NCBI GenBank assembly: GCA_034429975.1
Contig: DAOUFM010000076.1
Span: 186,001-250,000, forward strand
Direction of reading: 5' to 3'
Origin: UBA6170 sp034429975
Lineage (GTDB): Bacteria; Chloroflexota; Anaerolineae; Anaerolineales; Anaerolineaceae
Length of the DNA: 64,000 bases
The notes under the pieces: model-generated
What the model saw: only the letters and a program-made list of their open reading frames with translations
Told to the model about the DNA's origin: nothing
The model's database searches: none
Program-made: the position numbers and the translations under genes
Shown here: positions 35,178 to 45,094 of the stretch, one piece after another
Layout of the letters: every line of letters starts with the position of its first letter
Numbering within the stretch: the stretch's first letter is position 1

Positions 35178-35738
35178 ATGCCTGAAGAGGATTTCTTGAA
35201 AAGATTTTGGAAAAATTATTCATTATTGATTATTGTGGCAGCTATCATTATTAGTTTAGATCAATATACAAAATATCTGATCCGACAAAATCTACCATTG
35301 TGGACAGGCGTCTGGGCACCGTGGGATTGGATGCTTCCTTATGTTCGGATAGTCCACGTATCTAATTCGGGAGTAGCTTTCGGTATGTTGCAGGGTTTGG
35401 GGAATGTTTTCTCCATTGTTGCGATTCTTGTTATTGCCATCATTTTATTTTATTTTCCAAGAGTACCGCAATCAGATTGGTCTTTACGCCTCGCGATGAG
35501 TTTGCAACTAAGCGGAGCATTGGGAAATTTAATTGATCGCCTAACCATAGGACATGTAACAGATTTCATATCGGTTGGTAATTTTCCTGTTTTCAATATT
35601 GCGGATGCCAGCATTACGATAGGCGTCGTTGTTTTAATTATTGGTGTTTGGGTTACTGAAATTGAGGAGAAAAAGAAGAAACTACCTGGAGAAAAGGAAG
35701 AATCCGATTTAGATCCTACGCCAGAAAGTAAAATCTGA
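35178..35738 (+). CDS. lspA: Lipoprotein signal peptidase II
   Basis: 186 aa, four membrane helices. Aspartic protease in the membrane that removes signal peptides from diacylglyceryl-modified lipoproteins, acting after Lgt (encoded at 45.8 kb). Catalytic aspartates lie in GALGNLIDRL and FNIADASITIG; N-terminal SLDQYTKYLI and VSNSGVAFGML are conserved. A charged Lys/Glu tail of about 20 residues extends the C-terminus. It has many clients here: at least four lipoproteins in the window. Next gene follows by 8 bp. Confidence 0.95.
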   Translation: MPEEDFLKRFWKNYSLLIIVAAIIISLDQYTKYLIRQNLPLWTGVWAPWDWMLPYVRIVHVSNSGVAFGMLQGLGNVFSIVAILVIAIILFYFPRVPQSDWSLRLAMSLQLSGALGNLIDRLTIGHVTDFISVGNFPVFNIADASITIGVVVLIIGVWVTEIEEKKKKLPGEKEESDLDPTPESKI

Positions 35739-35746
35739 GTAAAACC

Positions 35747-36664
35747 ATGGATGAGGAATATGTCTTTCATTATGACAACCAGGGAGAACTCCGTTTGGAT
35801 AAATTCCTGGTTCAAAAATTCCCTCAATTTTCCAGAACGAAATTACAGTCCTTTATTCAAGATGGCTTCGTAAGTGTAAATCGAAAAACTGTTTTTAAAG
35901 GCGGTTTCATTCTCGATTATGGAAATGAAATTTCTATTTCAATCCCTGATATTGACCAGAACATTTTGACGCCAGAAGAAATCCCGTTGGATATCATTTT
36001 TGAAAATGATGATTTAATTGTTGTTAACAAACCAGCTGGAATGGTTGTTCACCCAGCAGCCGGACATCTTTCGGGAACTTTGGTTCATGCAGCCTTGCAT
36101 CATTCACCGAAAATGGAGGGGATAGGAGGACAACACCGGCCTGGCATTGTTCACCGTTTGGATAAGGATACGTCAGGGGTAATACTGATTGCAAAAAATG
36201 ATAAAACGCACTTACTTTTACAGGAACAATTTAAGAAAAGAAAAATTCATAAAACCTACTATGCCATCACGGATGGAATTCCTCCTACGCCTATAGGTAA
36301 AATTGACGCACCCATAGGAAGGGATTCACTTCAGCGAAAAAAAATGGCTATCGTTTCTGCTCAAAAAGGCAAACAAGCGGTTACTGATTATAGAGTGATT
36401 GAGAAATTTGAAAAAAATTCACTCATTGCAGCTTATCCTTTGACAGGTAGAACCCACCAAATTCGATTACATTTGGCTTTCCTGGGTTGCCCAATTGTCG
36501 GAGATACTGTTTACGGGCATAAACGGCAACCTCTCGGAGTAAAAAGACAGATGCTGCACGCTTTTCGCCTAGAGGTTTGTCTACCTGGAGAAACAACTTC
36601 ACGTTCCTTTGAGGCTCCATTGCCAGATGATATGAAGCAACTAATTTCAATGTTAGAAAAATAA
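35747..36664 (+). CDS. RluA/RluD family pseudouridine synthase
   Basis: 305 aa. N-terminal S4 domain (LRLDKFLVQKF...RTKLQSFIQDGFVSVN), then the catalytic domain with GIVHRLDKDTSGVILIAKN, in which Asp is the nucleophile, and TGRTHQIRLHLAFLG near the end. Converts uridine to pseudouridine in rRNA; with its S4 domain and pairing with lspA it most resembles RluD (23S 1911/1915/1917), but the target cannot be proved from sequence alone. Co-transcribed with lspA and the aldolase. Confidence 0.92.
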   Translation: MDEEYVFHYDNQGELRLDKFLVQKFPQFSRTKLQSFIQDGFVSVNRKTVFKGGFILDYGNEISISIPDIDQNILTPEEIPLDIIFENDDLIVVNKPAGMVVHPAAGHLSGTLVHAALHHSPKMEGIGGQHRPGIVHRLDKDTSGVILIAKNDKTHLLLQEQFKKRKIHKTYYAITDGIPPTPIGKIDAPIGRDSLQRKKMAIVSAQKGKQAVTDYRVIEKFEKNSLIAAYPLTGRTHQIRLHLAFLGCPIVGDTVYGHKRQPLGVKRQMLHAFRLEVCLPGETTSRSFEAPLPDDMKQLISMLEK

Positions 36665-36678
36665 TTATGGAGAGCGGT

Positions 36679-37719
36679 ATGATTGATCTGCGTTCTGATA
36701 CTGTGACCTTACCAACCGATGAAATGCGCCGTGCAATGGCAGCAGCCATTGTAGGGGATGACGTCTATGGTGAAGACCAAACTATTAATCATCTTCAGCA
36801 AATATCAGCTGAATTATTGGGTATGGAAGCTGGACTTTTCGTTCCTTCCGGTACAATGGGAAACCTGATCTCAATATTGACTCATTGCCAGCGGGGAGAT
36901 GAAGTGATTATGGGAGATCAGGCGCATACCTTCATTTACGAAGTTGGGGGGGTGTCAGCTTTGGGTGGAATTATGGTCCATACCATTCCAAACATGCCAA
37001 ATGGTACTTTGGCTTTAAATGATATAAAAAATGCCATTAGGTCTGAAAATGTGCATTTTCCAACAACTCGTTTAATTTGTCTGGAAAACACTCACAATCG
37101 TTGTGGAGGAGTAGCAATTACTCCAGAATATACGCAAGAAGTGGTTGCGTTGGCAAATAAAAATCAATTGGCGACGCATATGGATGGCGCCCGTATATTT
37201 AATGCAGCAGCAAAATTAAATATTCCAGCAAAAGAATTAGTTGAAGGGGTCGACTCGGTAACGTTTTGCTTGAGTAAGGGGCTGGGGGCTCCTGTTGGAA
37301 GTATCATTTGTGGGAGTAATGAATTTATTCAGCGGGCCAGGAAAATTCGGAAGCAATTGGGAGGGGGGATGCGACAAGCTGGAATATTAGCAGCAGCCGG
37401 GCTTGTTGCCCTGGAAACCATGTTGACAAGATTGTCTGAGGATCATGTTAGAGCACAGAATTTAGCATACAACCTTAAAAAAATACCTGGCTTAATTCTT
37501 AAAGAAAATTCACCTCAAACCAATATGGTTTTTATTAATTTAGATGAAAACGTCGCGAAAACGAGCGCTCAAATCATAACTGAGTTGTCTGAATTTGCTG
37601 TCTTGGTTGGACCTTCAGGACAAAATGGGTTTCGCCTGGTTACACATTATGGAATTCGCGATGAAGATTTGTTATTAGTTCAGTCGGCTTTTGAAAGTGT
37701 ATTAGGCAGAGCTTTCTAG
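36679..37719 (+). CDS. ltaE: Low-specificity L-threonine aldolase
   Basis: 346 aa from the ATG at 36679, preferred to 36667 because GGAGAG lies six bases upstream and the family begins MIDLRSDTVTLPT. PLP enzyme splitting threonine or allo-threonine to glycine and acetaldehyde. DDVYGEDQTIN, LPSGTMGN-like VPSGTMGN, HMDGARIFNAA and the Schiff-base lysine in CLSKGLGAPVGS are intact. Last gene of the lspA run; could supply glycine alongside the serine pathway at 6.4-8.5 kb. Confidence 0.94.
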   Translation: MIDLRSDTVTLPTDEMRRAMAAAIVGDDVYGEDQTINHLQQISAELLGMEAGLFVPSGTMGNLISILTHCQRGDEVIMGDQAHTFIYEVGGVSALGGIMVHTIPNMPNGTLALNDIKNAIRSENVHFPTTRLICLENTHNRCGGVAITPEYTQEVVALANKNQLATHMDGARIFNAAAKLNIPAKELVEGVDSVTFCLSKGLGAPVGSIICGSNEFIQRARKIRKQLGGGMRQAGILAAAGLVALETMLTRLSEDHVRAQNLAYNLKKIPGLILKENSPQTNMVFINLDENVAKTSAQIITELSEFAVLVGPSGQNGFRLVTHYGIRDEDLLLVQSAFESVLGRAF

Positions 37720-37737
37720 AACTGACCCAAATGATTC

Positions 37738-37746
37738 TGATATAAT
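37738..37746 (+). promoter_or_regulatory. Extended -10 promoter of punA
   Basis: TGA-TATAAT, a complete -10 with TG extension; no -35 hexamer at usual spacing. About 74 bp before the ATG. Confidence 0.5.
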
Positions 37747-37819
37747 GAAATTGCTTTAAAGATTCTAAAGGCTTGCTCTTTTAGGTTAAAAATTATTTTC
37801 TTGCTGGTGGAGGAAATTA

Positions 37820-38656
37820 ATGAAAGAATACTTTACTCTCGTAGAAATTGACGAGGTTACACAAGCGATCAAAAACCTTACCAGGTATCAACCAAAAATA
37901 GGCTTAATTCTCGGGTCAGGCTTAGGCGAGCTTGCCAATGCCATTGAAGATCCAGATTTCATTCCTTATGAAAAAATCCCTTTATGGCCAAAATCAACTG
38001 TTCATGGTCATCAAGGGCAGTTGGTGATTGGCAAACTGGAAGGAAAGACTGTATTAACAATGCAGGGAAGAGCGCATTATTATGAAGGCTATTCCATGGC
38101 TGAAGTTACCTTACCGGTTCGGGTGATGCAACGACTGGGAGTAGAAATGATCATTGTTACCAACGCCGCTGGGGCTATCAACCCGAACTATGTGCCAGGT
38201 GATGTTATGTTTCTTTCTGACCATATCGCCCTTGTTACGATGACCGGGTTAAATCCATTGAGGGGACCAAATTTGGATGAATTCGGACCCCGATTTCCTG
38301 ATATGAGCCAGGCTTACGATCGTGAGCTATTACAAAAAGCCAAACAAGTAGCGGATGAGAGTAACTTACAAACATATTCAGGAGTTTACGTATCATTATC
38401 CGGCCCTTCTTTTGAAACACCAGCCGATTTGCGTTTTTTAAGAGCTATTGGAGCCGATGCAGTGGGTATGTCCACAGTACCAGAGGTCATTATCGCCAGG
38501 CATGGCGGGATGCGCGTGCTGGGTATATCGGGGATCAGTAATAAAGCCAATCTAGATGGAACTACTATCACAACGCATGAAGAAGTGCTTGAGGCTGGAA
38601 AAATGCTGGTTCCAAAATTATCAAGGATCATTCGTGGATTTTTATCTTCGATTTGA
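37820..38656 (+). CDS. punA: Purine-nucleoside phosphorylase, trimeric type
   Basis: 278 aa. Phosphorolysis of inosine and guanosine. GLILGSGLGELANAIE (phosphate loop), HGHQGQLVIG, GRAHYYEGY, VTNAAGAINPNYVPGDVM, and the C-terminal VGMSTVPEVIIARHGGMRVLGISGISNKA with the Asn of the purine site mark the PNP-I/PunA group. GTGGAGGAAATTA before the ATG. First gene of a likely run to 41.8 kb (gaps of 24, 14, 18 bp). Confidence 0.95.
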   Translation: MKEYFTLVEIDEVTQAIKNLTRYQPKIGLILGSGLGELANAIEDPDFIPYEKIPLWPKSTVHGHQGQLVIGKLEGKTVLTMQGRAHYYEGYSMAEVTLPVRVMQRLGVEMIIVTNAAGAINPNYVPGDVMFLSDHIALVTMTGLNPLRGPNLDEFGPRFPDMSQAYDRELLQKAKQVADESNLQTYSGVYVSLSGPSFETPADLRFLRAIGADAVGMSTVPEVIIARHGGMRVLGISGISNKANLDGTTITTHEEVLEAGKMLVPKLSRIIRGFLSSI

Positions 38657-38680
38657 AATTATTTGGTTTGACGGATTTAA

Positions 38681-39376
38681 ATGTCAGAAATCCTTAATTT
38701 TTTGACTGAATTTGAAATTTGGTTTTATATCATCCTTGGTTTAATATCTATTATTTTTTTCGCAAGGCTATTTAAAGCAATTGGGAATTGGCGTGAAGCA
38801 GCCTTCGGATTGGAACGCGATATCGCTCAAAGACAGTTTCGCTCATCACTTTCTATCCTGGTGTTGCTTTTAATTTTATTTATGGGTGAGTTTTTTTTTG
38901 TGACTTATTCCAGCAGTTTATTGCCTGATCAAAAAACTTTACCAACACCTACGATTGACATTCTGGCATCGCCTTCCGCAACTTCTGCAGCCGTGGCAAT
39001 TGAGACACAGGAAGCTGGATTTTCTCCTACTGCAACGGCAGAACAGGATGGCTGTGTTCCAGGGAAAATTGAGTGGATATACCCCGTCGCGGGAGATGAG
39101 ATCGAAGATGTTGTCCAATTATTAGGGACAGTCGATGTTGAAAACTTTGGATTTTTTAAATATGAATATACTGAACCTGGAAACCCAATCTGGAAGACAA
39201 TTGCAGGTGGAAATCAGGTTGTTAATCAGTTGCCCGATCACAATGAAAATAAAATTGGATTGTGGAATACGTCTCAGTTAGTCCCTGGTGATTATTTATT
39301 ACGATTGGTTGCATTGGATAATGCTAATAATGAATATCCACCTTGCGTAATTCCTGTTCGCGTTATTAACCCTTAG
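38681..39376 (+). CDS. Membrane protein with Ig-like ectodomain
   Basis: 231 aa. Two membrane helices (about 11-32 and 58-78) around a cytosolic loop, a Pro/Thr/Ala-rich linker (about 88-122) and a beta-rich outer domain (GKIEWIYPVAGDEIEDVVQLLGTVDVENFGFFKYEYTEPG, then VPGDYLLRLVALDNANNEYPPCVIPVRV). That last pattern recurs in surface proteins of Anaerolineae and resembles an Ig/FN3-like domain. Function unknown; co-directional with punA. Confidence 0.65.
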   Translation: MSEILNFLTEFEIWFYIILGLISIIFFARLFKAIGNWREAAFGLERDIAQRQFRSSLSILVLLLILFMGEFFFVTYSSSLLPDQKTLPTPTIDILASPSATSAAVAIETQEAGFSPTATAEQDGCVPGKIEWIYPVAGDEIEDVVQLLGTVDVENFGFFKYEYTEPGNPIWKTIAGGNQVVNQLPDHNENKIGLWNTSQLVPGDYLLRLVALDNANNEYPPCVIPVRVINP

Positions 39377-39390
39377 AAACGGAGGATGAA

Positions 39391-39930
39391 ATGCCTAAAA
39401 TTGAAATCCGCCCTGCAGTTTCAGCCGATATTGTCGAATTGATCTCTTTTGATCATAGTTGTCGCACAAATTATGTCTGGCAAATGGATCGGTCTACTAC
39501 GGATGGACAAATTATTGTTTCATTCCGGGAAATCCGACTTCCCAGACCGATGCAAGTGAGTTACCCAAGACAGGCAGAATTATTGGAAAGTGACTGGCAA
39601 CAGGCTCCCGGATTAATGGTATCTATTCATAATGAAAAACATGTCGGTTATATTCGTTTGATTGAAGTAGTAGAGGTTCAATCCGCTGTTATTCGGGATC
39701 TGGTAGTGGAGCCTTCTATTCGAAGGCAAGGAGTAGGGACTGCATTGGTTTTAGCTGCTCAAAATTGGGCAATACAGCGCTCAAACAGAAAACTTACAAT
39801 GGAAATCCCCCCCAAGAATTATCCAGCGATTAAATTGGCTCAAAAAATGGGCTTTGAGTTCTCTGGTTATAATGACACTTATTATCCTGGCAGAGATATA
39901 GCCCTATTTTTCTCAAAATATCTCAAATAG
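39391..39930 (+). CDS. GNAT family N-acetyltransferase
   Basis: 179 aa. Acetyl-CoA binding motif A is VIRDLVVEPSIRRQGVGTALVLAAQNWA (the R/Q-x-x-G-x-G/A loop), with downstream LAQKMGFEFSGYNDTYY typical of the fold. Substrate not predictable. Excellent GGAGG seven bases before the ATG. Sits between two membrane protein genes in an apparent run. Confidence 0.88.
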   Translation: MPKIEIRPAVSADIVELISFDHSCRTNYVWQMDRSTTDGQIIVSFREIRLPRPMQVSYPRQAELLESDWQQAPGLMVSIHNEKHVGYIRLIEVVEVQSAVIRDLVVEPSIRRQGVGTALVLAAQNWAIQRSNRKLTMEIPPKNYPAIKLAQKMGFEFSGYNDTYYPGRDIALFFSKYLK

Positions 39931-39948
39931 CCTTATGTAGAAAAGTAT

Positions 39949-41850
39949 ATGCTCAACTGGTTGGAAGGTTTTATAAATCTCGTTCGAACGTTCAATGATA
40001 TTTTGACCGCGGGAATTGCTATTACAGCTTTTTCTTTGTTTTTGTATGCGTTAACTTTTAATTTAAAAGACCGGGTCGCCCGTTCATTCGCTATGATTTT
40101 GATATGCGTGGTTATCGTGTTTACTTCGGAATCATTAGGCGGAATTGCGGTTGATAAAGAAAATATTGAATTTTGGTTAAAACTCCAATGGGTTGGAATT
40201 GTATTATTACCCCCAACTTATTTGCATTTTTCGGATGCATTGGTGGCAACAACTGGACGACCAAGCCGTTGGCGCCGGCGGTGGGCGGTACGATTAACTT
40301 ATTTATTCTCCCTTCTGCTTTTATTCTTAATCCCAACGAATATTCTGGTTGGGGCAGTAAACCTATCCCAGGTTGCTACTCCTCATTTAGAAAGAACGTT
40401 GGCCACGGAATTATTCACAATATATTATTGGATTATTATGTTTCTATCCTGGATCAATTTCTTCCGGGCTTATATTCGAACAGTTACTCCAATCAGCCGG
40501 CGAAGAATGGGATATCTTGTGATCGGTGCTTTAGCCCCTGCATTGGGCTCATTTCCATTTCTATTATATGGCTCTGGTATAGCTTATCAATTGCAAGGGA
40601 TGTTTTGGATTATTGCTGCAGTCAGTAATACGATCTTCTACTTTTTAATTGTGTTAATGGCGTATTCAGTTGCTTTTTTTGGTGTAGCCTGGTCAGATCG
40701 GGTAGTAAAAACAAGATTATTAAAATGGATCCTGCGCGGACCGGTTACAGCCAGTGTGGCTTTGGCATTAACAACGCTGGTTAGAAGAACAGTTGTTGTC
40801 TTCGGGCTGGATTTTGAAGTAATCATACCGATCGTCATGGTGGGGTCTATCGTAATATTTGAACATTTGATCACCTTATTTTCTCCAATTGGTGAAAAAT
40901 GGTTTTTTTATGGAAATGATCAGCAAGATATAGAGATTCTGCAAACATTAGAAAATCGCTTACTGACACGTAACGACTTATTAGAGTTCCTTGAAATGAA
41001 TTTGGCTGCCTTGATGGATCGGCTTCAAGCAAATGGTTCATTTATTGTTTCTATCGATGACGAGGGACTTGAACTGGTCCTCACAAACGGAAAAATTCAA
41101 ATAAGCGAACAGGATATATCCGGAGAATTATCTGAATTAATATTGGAAAATGGTGAGTTCCCAGATCTATTTCAATGGGGAAATAATTTCTTGTTCCCTC
41201 TTCATTCAAGTGGTGAATTTCAGCCAAAACAATTAATAGGTCTTTTGGGTATCAATAGTCGTCCCATCGATGATTTAGAAGAAGAGCAAAAAACAGCGCT
41301 AAATCTCATGATTGAACGGGTATCTATTGCTTTAAGTGATCGTCAAATGCAGATTCAAATTTTCAATTCCATGGAAGAATTAAGTTCCAGGGCGAATATC
41401 TACCAAAAGTTACGTGCCAGGGGACGGTATGATCGTGAAGGCGTTTTTTCTACTGAAGATCCAATGCAAAGCGAAGACCTAACTACCTGGGTGAAGGACG
41501 CGCTGACCCATTTTTGGGGTGGCCCGAAATTGACCGATAATCCTCTATTAGATTTACAGGTAGTAAAAGATGCAGCCGATAATTCTGAAGGAAACAAAGC
41601 AAATGCCTTAAGGTCAATTCTTCGAGATGCAATTAACCAAGTAAAACCTGAAGGAGAAAGACGCTTCACGGCTGAATGGATATTGTATAATATTTTGGAG
41701 ATGAAGTTTTTAGAAGGCCGAAAGGTAAGGGAAATTGCCATCAAATTGTCCATGTCTGAAGCAGATTTATATAGAAAACAAAGAGTCGCAATCGAAATGG
41801 TGGCTAATAAAATCGTTGAAATGGAAAAGAAAATTCGTAAAAATGGATAG
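39949..41850 (+). CDS. 7TM sensor protein with GAF-like region and C-terminal helix-turn-helix
   Basis: 633 aa. Residues about 15-310 hold eight hydrophobic helices resembling the N-terminal 7TM region of certain histidine kinases. A GAF-like segment follows (about 345-470; FIVSIDDEGLELVLTNGKI, ELIGLLGINSRPIDDLEEEQKTALNLMIERVSIAL). There is no kinase H-box or ATPase domain. The last 56 residues (ILYNILEMKFLEGRKVREIAIKLSMSEADLYRKQR) look like a sigma-region-4-type helix-turn-helix. If right, this is a one-component membrane transcription regulator. Domain calls beyond the membrane part are inference. Confidence 0.6.
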   Translation: MLNWLEGFINLVRTFNDILTAGIAITAFSLFLYALTFNLKDRVARSFAMILICVVIVFTSESLGGIAVDKENIEFWLKLQWVGIVLLPPTYLHFSDALVATTGRPSRWRRRWAVRLTYLFSLLLLFLIPTNILVGAVNLSQVATPHLERTLATELFTIYYWIIMFLSWINFFRAYIRTVTPISRRRMGYLVIGALAPALGSFPFLLYGSGIAYQLQGMFWIIAAVSNTIFYFLIVLMAYSVAFFGVAWSDRVVKTRLLKWILRGPVTASVALALTTLVRRTVVVFGLDFEVIIPIVMVGSIVIFEHLITLFSPIGEKWFFYGNDQQDIEILQTLENRLLTRNDLLEFLEMNLAALMDRLQANGSFIVSIDDEGLELVLTNGKIQISEQDISGELSELILENGEFPDLFQWGNNFLFPLHSSGEFQPKQLIGLLGINSRPIDDLEEEQKTALNLMIERVSIALSDRQMQIQIFNSMEELSSRANIYQKLRARGRYDREGVFSTEDPMQSEDLTTWVKDALTHFWGGPKLTDNPLLDLQVVKDAADNSEGNKANALRSILRDAINQVKPEGERRFTAEWILYNILEMKFLEGRKVREIAIKLSMSEADLYRKQRVAIEMVANKIVEMEKKIRKNG

Positions 41851-41928
41851 AAACCTGATTAGGATTAATTAAAAATCTATCAGTCATCTATTACCCTTGC
41901 TCATTTCAGAAAGTTTCGGAGAGATTAA

Positions 41929-42870
41929 ATGGTTGTGCATCAAAGCAAAAATAACAATGAGCCGGATTTACCACCAATGGATGAAGGTTGGTGGAAATCA
42001 GTGCTTGCTGATGAAAAATTGCTGGAATCTGAATGGCAGGAAAATGAATCCAGGTCATCTTTCTTAATGGGAACTCTGGTAGATTGGGAAAAAGTTCAAT
42101 CAGTTTACCAGCAAGATGAAATTGTTGAATTGTTTGTTCAGGGATTTAATCGTGGTGGATTACTGGTCCAAGGCGATAATTTTCAAGGATTTGTTCCTTT
42201 ATCTCATTTGATCAATATACCTAATGAATGTTCTGAAGAAGAACGGCGAGAAATTTTGGGGCGCTATGTCGGCAAAACGATAAAATTAAAAGTTATTGAG
42301 TGTGAACCAGGCCAGGAAAGAATTGTTTTATCCGAAAGGGCCGCCCTATCTGGAGAGGGAAGCCGAAAAACATTATTTCAAACTCTAAAGATGGGTTCTA
42401 TCGTCAATGGAACCATCACTAATGTAACTGATTTTGGTGTGTTTGTTGATCTCGGCGGAGTTGAAGGATTAATTCATGTCTCTGAACTCTCCTGGGGACG
42501 GGTGCAGCATCCTGGTGAAGTATTATCGCTTGGGCAGCCTGTTAAAGTACTGGTGTTGCAGGTCAGTGAAGAAAACGCCCGAATTGCATTAAGTCTTAAG
42601 CGATTATTTAGAAATCCCTGGGAATCATTGGCTGAAATGTATTCAATTGGTGATATTGTTTCTGCTACCGTAACTGCCATCACCAGATTTGGTGTTTTTG
42701 CCCGCCTGGAGGAAGGTATTGAAGGACTTATTCATATTTCCTCCATTCAACAGAATTCAGCCCAAAAAGATCTGGAAACTCTGTTCAAGACAGGCCAAAT
42801 CGTGACGGTAAGAATTCTTCACATTGACATTGAAAGAAGACGTTTAGGTTTAGGTCTATTGGATGAGTAA
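41929..42870 (+). CDS. S1-domain RNA-binding protein (ribosomal protein S1-like)
   Basis: 313 aa with three S1 motifs: about 60-135 (less conserved: ELFVQGFNRGGLLVQGDNFQGFVPLSHL), 150-222 (GSIVNGTITNVTDFGVFVDLGGVEGLIHVSELSW) and 238-310 (GDIVSATVTAITRFGVFARLEEGIEGLIHISSI). The number and order match short S1-type proteins of Cyanobacteria and Chloroflexi that serve as ribosomal protein S1. Binds RNA. GGAGAGATTA before the ATG. Its end overlaps ftsK by eight bases. Confidence 0.85.
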   Translation: MVVHQSKNNNEPDLPPMDEGWWKSVLADEKLLESEWQENESRSSFLMGTLVDWEKVQSVYQQDEIVELFVQGFNRGGLLVQGDNFQGFVPLSHLINIPNECSEEERREILGRYVGKTIKLKVIECEPGQERIVLSERAALSGEGSRKTLFQTLKMGSIVNGTITNVTDFGVFVDLGGVEGLIHVSELSWGRVQHPGEVLSLGQPVKVLVLQVSEENARIALSLKRLFRNPWESLAEMYSIGDIVSATVTAITRFGVFARLEEGIEGLIHISSIQQNSAQKDLETLFKTGQIVTVRILHIDIERRRLGLGLLDE

Positions 42871-45067
42871 AAAAGCTGAAAGAAAAAATAATAAAAACTT
42901 TTCACTAGAAAAGGATCAAAAAATATCAGACCAATCCCAGGATTGGTTTTCAAAAATTCATCCTGTTCTTAATCGTTATGGTTTAGACGTATTTTCTGTT
43001 ATTATGTTTGCTTTGGCTGTCCTTTTTATGTTTGGGTTGTTAGGGTGGACAAGTGGGAGCCTAATTTCAACCTTTAAAACCTTTTTATCAAATTGGTTCG
43101 GTTGGGGAAGTTACGGATTCGTTCTGGTTTTTTTAGCATTAGGTGTTTGGAGTTTAAGAAAACGTATCACTGGAAAAAATTATTTTTCACTCTCCCGGGT
43201 GTTAGCCTTTGAGCTCGGATATTTTGGCTTAATAGCTCTTTTTTCAATTTATGGTGGATTAAGTCTGGAACGGGCAGATAGTGGGTTAGATGGCGGGTAT
43301 ATTGGTTGGGGATTAGCCAGCCTTTTAACCAAATTTATACCTGATATGATTCTGACAATTTTGTTGATTTTATTGTTTCTAATATGTTTTCTGATTGGAA
43401 CTGGGCTTTTTTCAATTTTCTTGAGGAAGCTGGATCAATGGGCTGCAATTTATATTCAAACAAGCGGAGTAAATTTATCTGCACCAGAAATGGAACAGAA
43501 TTCCTTGGATAATGAAATTCGAGGTGTTTTCTTAAAAAAAGAGGATTATCTTGAAAAGATAAAGAGTCAAACCGTGATGACTCCTGCGCCAATTATCGAG
43601 AGACAACAAAATTTGCCGCCGTATGATCTCTTGGATGACGAACAAATCCTGGTAATGGATAATGTACAGGTACAGGTGATGGGAGAGCAAATAGAGAAAA
43701 CTCTGGATGAATTTGGTATTCCGGCGAGAGTAGCGGGCTATCGAATTGGGCCAACGGTTACTCAATTTGCTGTTGAACCGGGTTTCATAGAAAAAGAGAA
43801 CCCGGATGGCACGATCTCAAAACATAAAGTGAGAGTATCTCAAATCTCATCCCTGGCGCGAGATCTGGCATTGGCTTTGTCGGCAGAACGACTCAGAGTC
43901 GAAGCCCCGGTACCTGGCAGATCGTATGTCGGAATTGAAGTTCCCAATATAAAATCAAAAATGGTGCGCTTACGTCCTATTCTTGAATCCGAAGTTTTCC
44001 AAAAATTAAAATCTCCCCTTAGTCTGGCACTTGGCCAGGATGTTTCCGGACAGGCAGTGGTAGCCGATTTGATAAAAATGCCGCACATGTTGATTGCGGG
44101 TACAACCGGATCTGGAAAATCTGTGTGTGTCAGTGCAATCACGACGTGTTTGTTGATGAACAATTCCCCGGATGCACTGCGGATAGCCATGCTAGATCCT
44201 AAAATGGTGGAGTTAAACCGCTTCAATGGAACCCCTCACTTATTAGGAAAAGTAGAAACTTCGATAGAACGTATGGTAGGGGTCTTGCGGTGGGCAATTT
44301 CAGAAATGGATCAACGTTATCGATTGCTGGAAGAAGCCAGAGCCAGAGATTTAGACGCGTACAATACGAAAATGCTCCGCAAGAATCAAGCGACTTTACC
44401 GCGGATTGTGATTATTATCGATGAGCTGGCTGACTTGATGTTGTCTTCACCGGATCAAACCGAATATAGCCTGGTCCGTCTGGCGCAGATGGCCCGCGCC
44501 GTTGGGATTCACCTGATCGTTGCTACCCAACGCCCCAGTGTGGATGTTGTCACTGGGCTGATTAAAGCAAATTTTCCGGCCAGAATAGCGTTCACAGTTG
44601 CTTCCTCAATCGATTCCAGGGTAATCCTAGATGTAAACGGTGCGGAAGGATTAATGGGCAAAGGAGATATGTTGTTCCTATCACCGGATGTTGGCGCTCC
44701 TCAAAGAGCTCAAGGGGTTATGATTTCAGATCCTGAAATCAATAAGATCATTCAATTTTGGAGAGAGTCCGAAACGAATATGCCTGAAGAGCAGGCCCCC
44801 TGGGAAGAAATGATGAAAGTGATGGAAGAAGAAGGCGGAGATAATCTGGTGAAACAAGCGATTGATTTAGTTAAGTCCAGTCGCCGGGCTTCAGCTTCAT
44901 TATTACAAAGAAGACTACGGATAGGATTTCCAAGGGCGGCCAGGTTGTTGGATCAATTGGAAGAAATGGGTGTGGTCGGCCCAAGTCAGGGTGGGGGAAA
45001 AGATCGCGAAGTTTTAATTGATCCGAATGATGACTGGGGGGATATCACAAATTCGGAAGAAGATTGA
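42863..45067 (+). CDS. ftsK: FtsK/SpoIIIE DNA translocase
   Basis: 734 aa. Hexameric ATP-driven pump that clears chromosome from the closing septum. N-terminal four membrane helices (about 41-190), a short linker, the alpha domain, then the RecA-like motor with Walker A GTTGSGKS (413-420), Walker B RIVIIIDELADLML and ATQRPSVDVVTGLIKANFPARIAF. C-terminal gamma winged helix (SSRRASASLLQRRLRIGFPRAARLLDQLEEMGVV) that reads KOPS-like sequences. The linker is short, as in SpoIIIE rather than E. coli FtsK. Start overlaps the S1 gene. Confidence 0.95.
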   Translation: MSKKAERKNNKNFSLEKDQKISDQSQDWFSKIHPVLNRYGLDVFSVIMFALAVLFMFGLLGWTSGSLISTFKTFLSNWFGWGSYGFVLVFLALGVWSLRKRITGKNYFSLSRVLAFELGYFGLIALFSIYGGLSLERADSGLDGGYIGWGLASLLTKFIPDMILTILLILLFLICFLIGTGLFSIFLRKLDQWAAIYIQTSGVNLSAPEMEQNSLDNEIRGVFLKKEDYLEKIKSQTVMTPAPIIERQQNLPPYDLLDDEQILVMDNVQVQVMGEQIEKTLDEFGIPARVAGYRIGPTVTQFAVEPGFIEKENPDGTISKHKVRVSQISSLARDLALALSAERLRVEAPVPGRSYVGIEVPNIKSKMVRLRPILESEVFQKLKSPLSLALGQDVSGQAVVADLIKMPHMLIAGTTGSGKSVCVSAITTCLLMNNSPDALRIAMLDPKMVELNRFNGTPHLLGKVETSIERMVGVLRWAISEMDQRYRLLEEARARDLDAYNTKMLRKNQATLPRIVIIIDELADLMLSSPDQTEYSLVRLAQMARAVGIHLIVATQRPSVDVVTGLIKANFPARIAFTVASSIDSRVILDVNGAEGLMGKGDMLFLSPDVGAPQRAQGVMISDPEINKIIQFWRESETNMPEEQAPWEEMMKVMEEEGGDNLVKQAIDLVKSSRRASASLLQRRLRIGFPRAARLLDQLEEMGVVGPSQGGGKDREVLIDPNDDWGDITNSEED

Positions 45068-45094
45068 AAAAACGAACAGGATTAAGCTTTGTTC

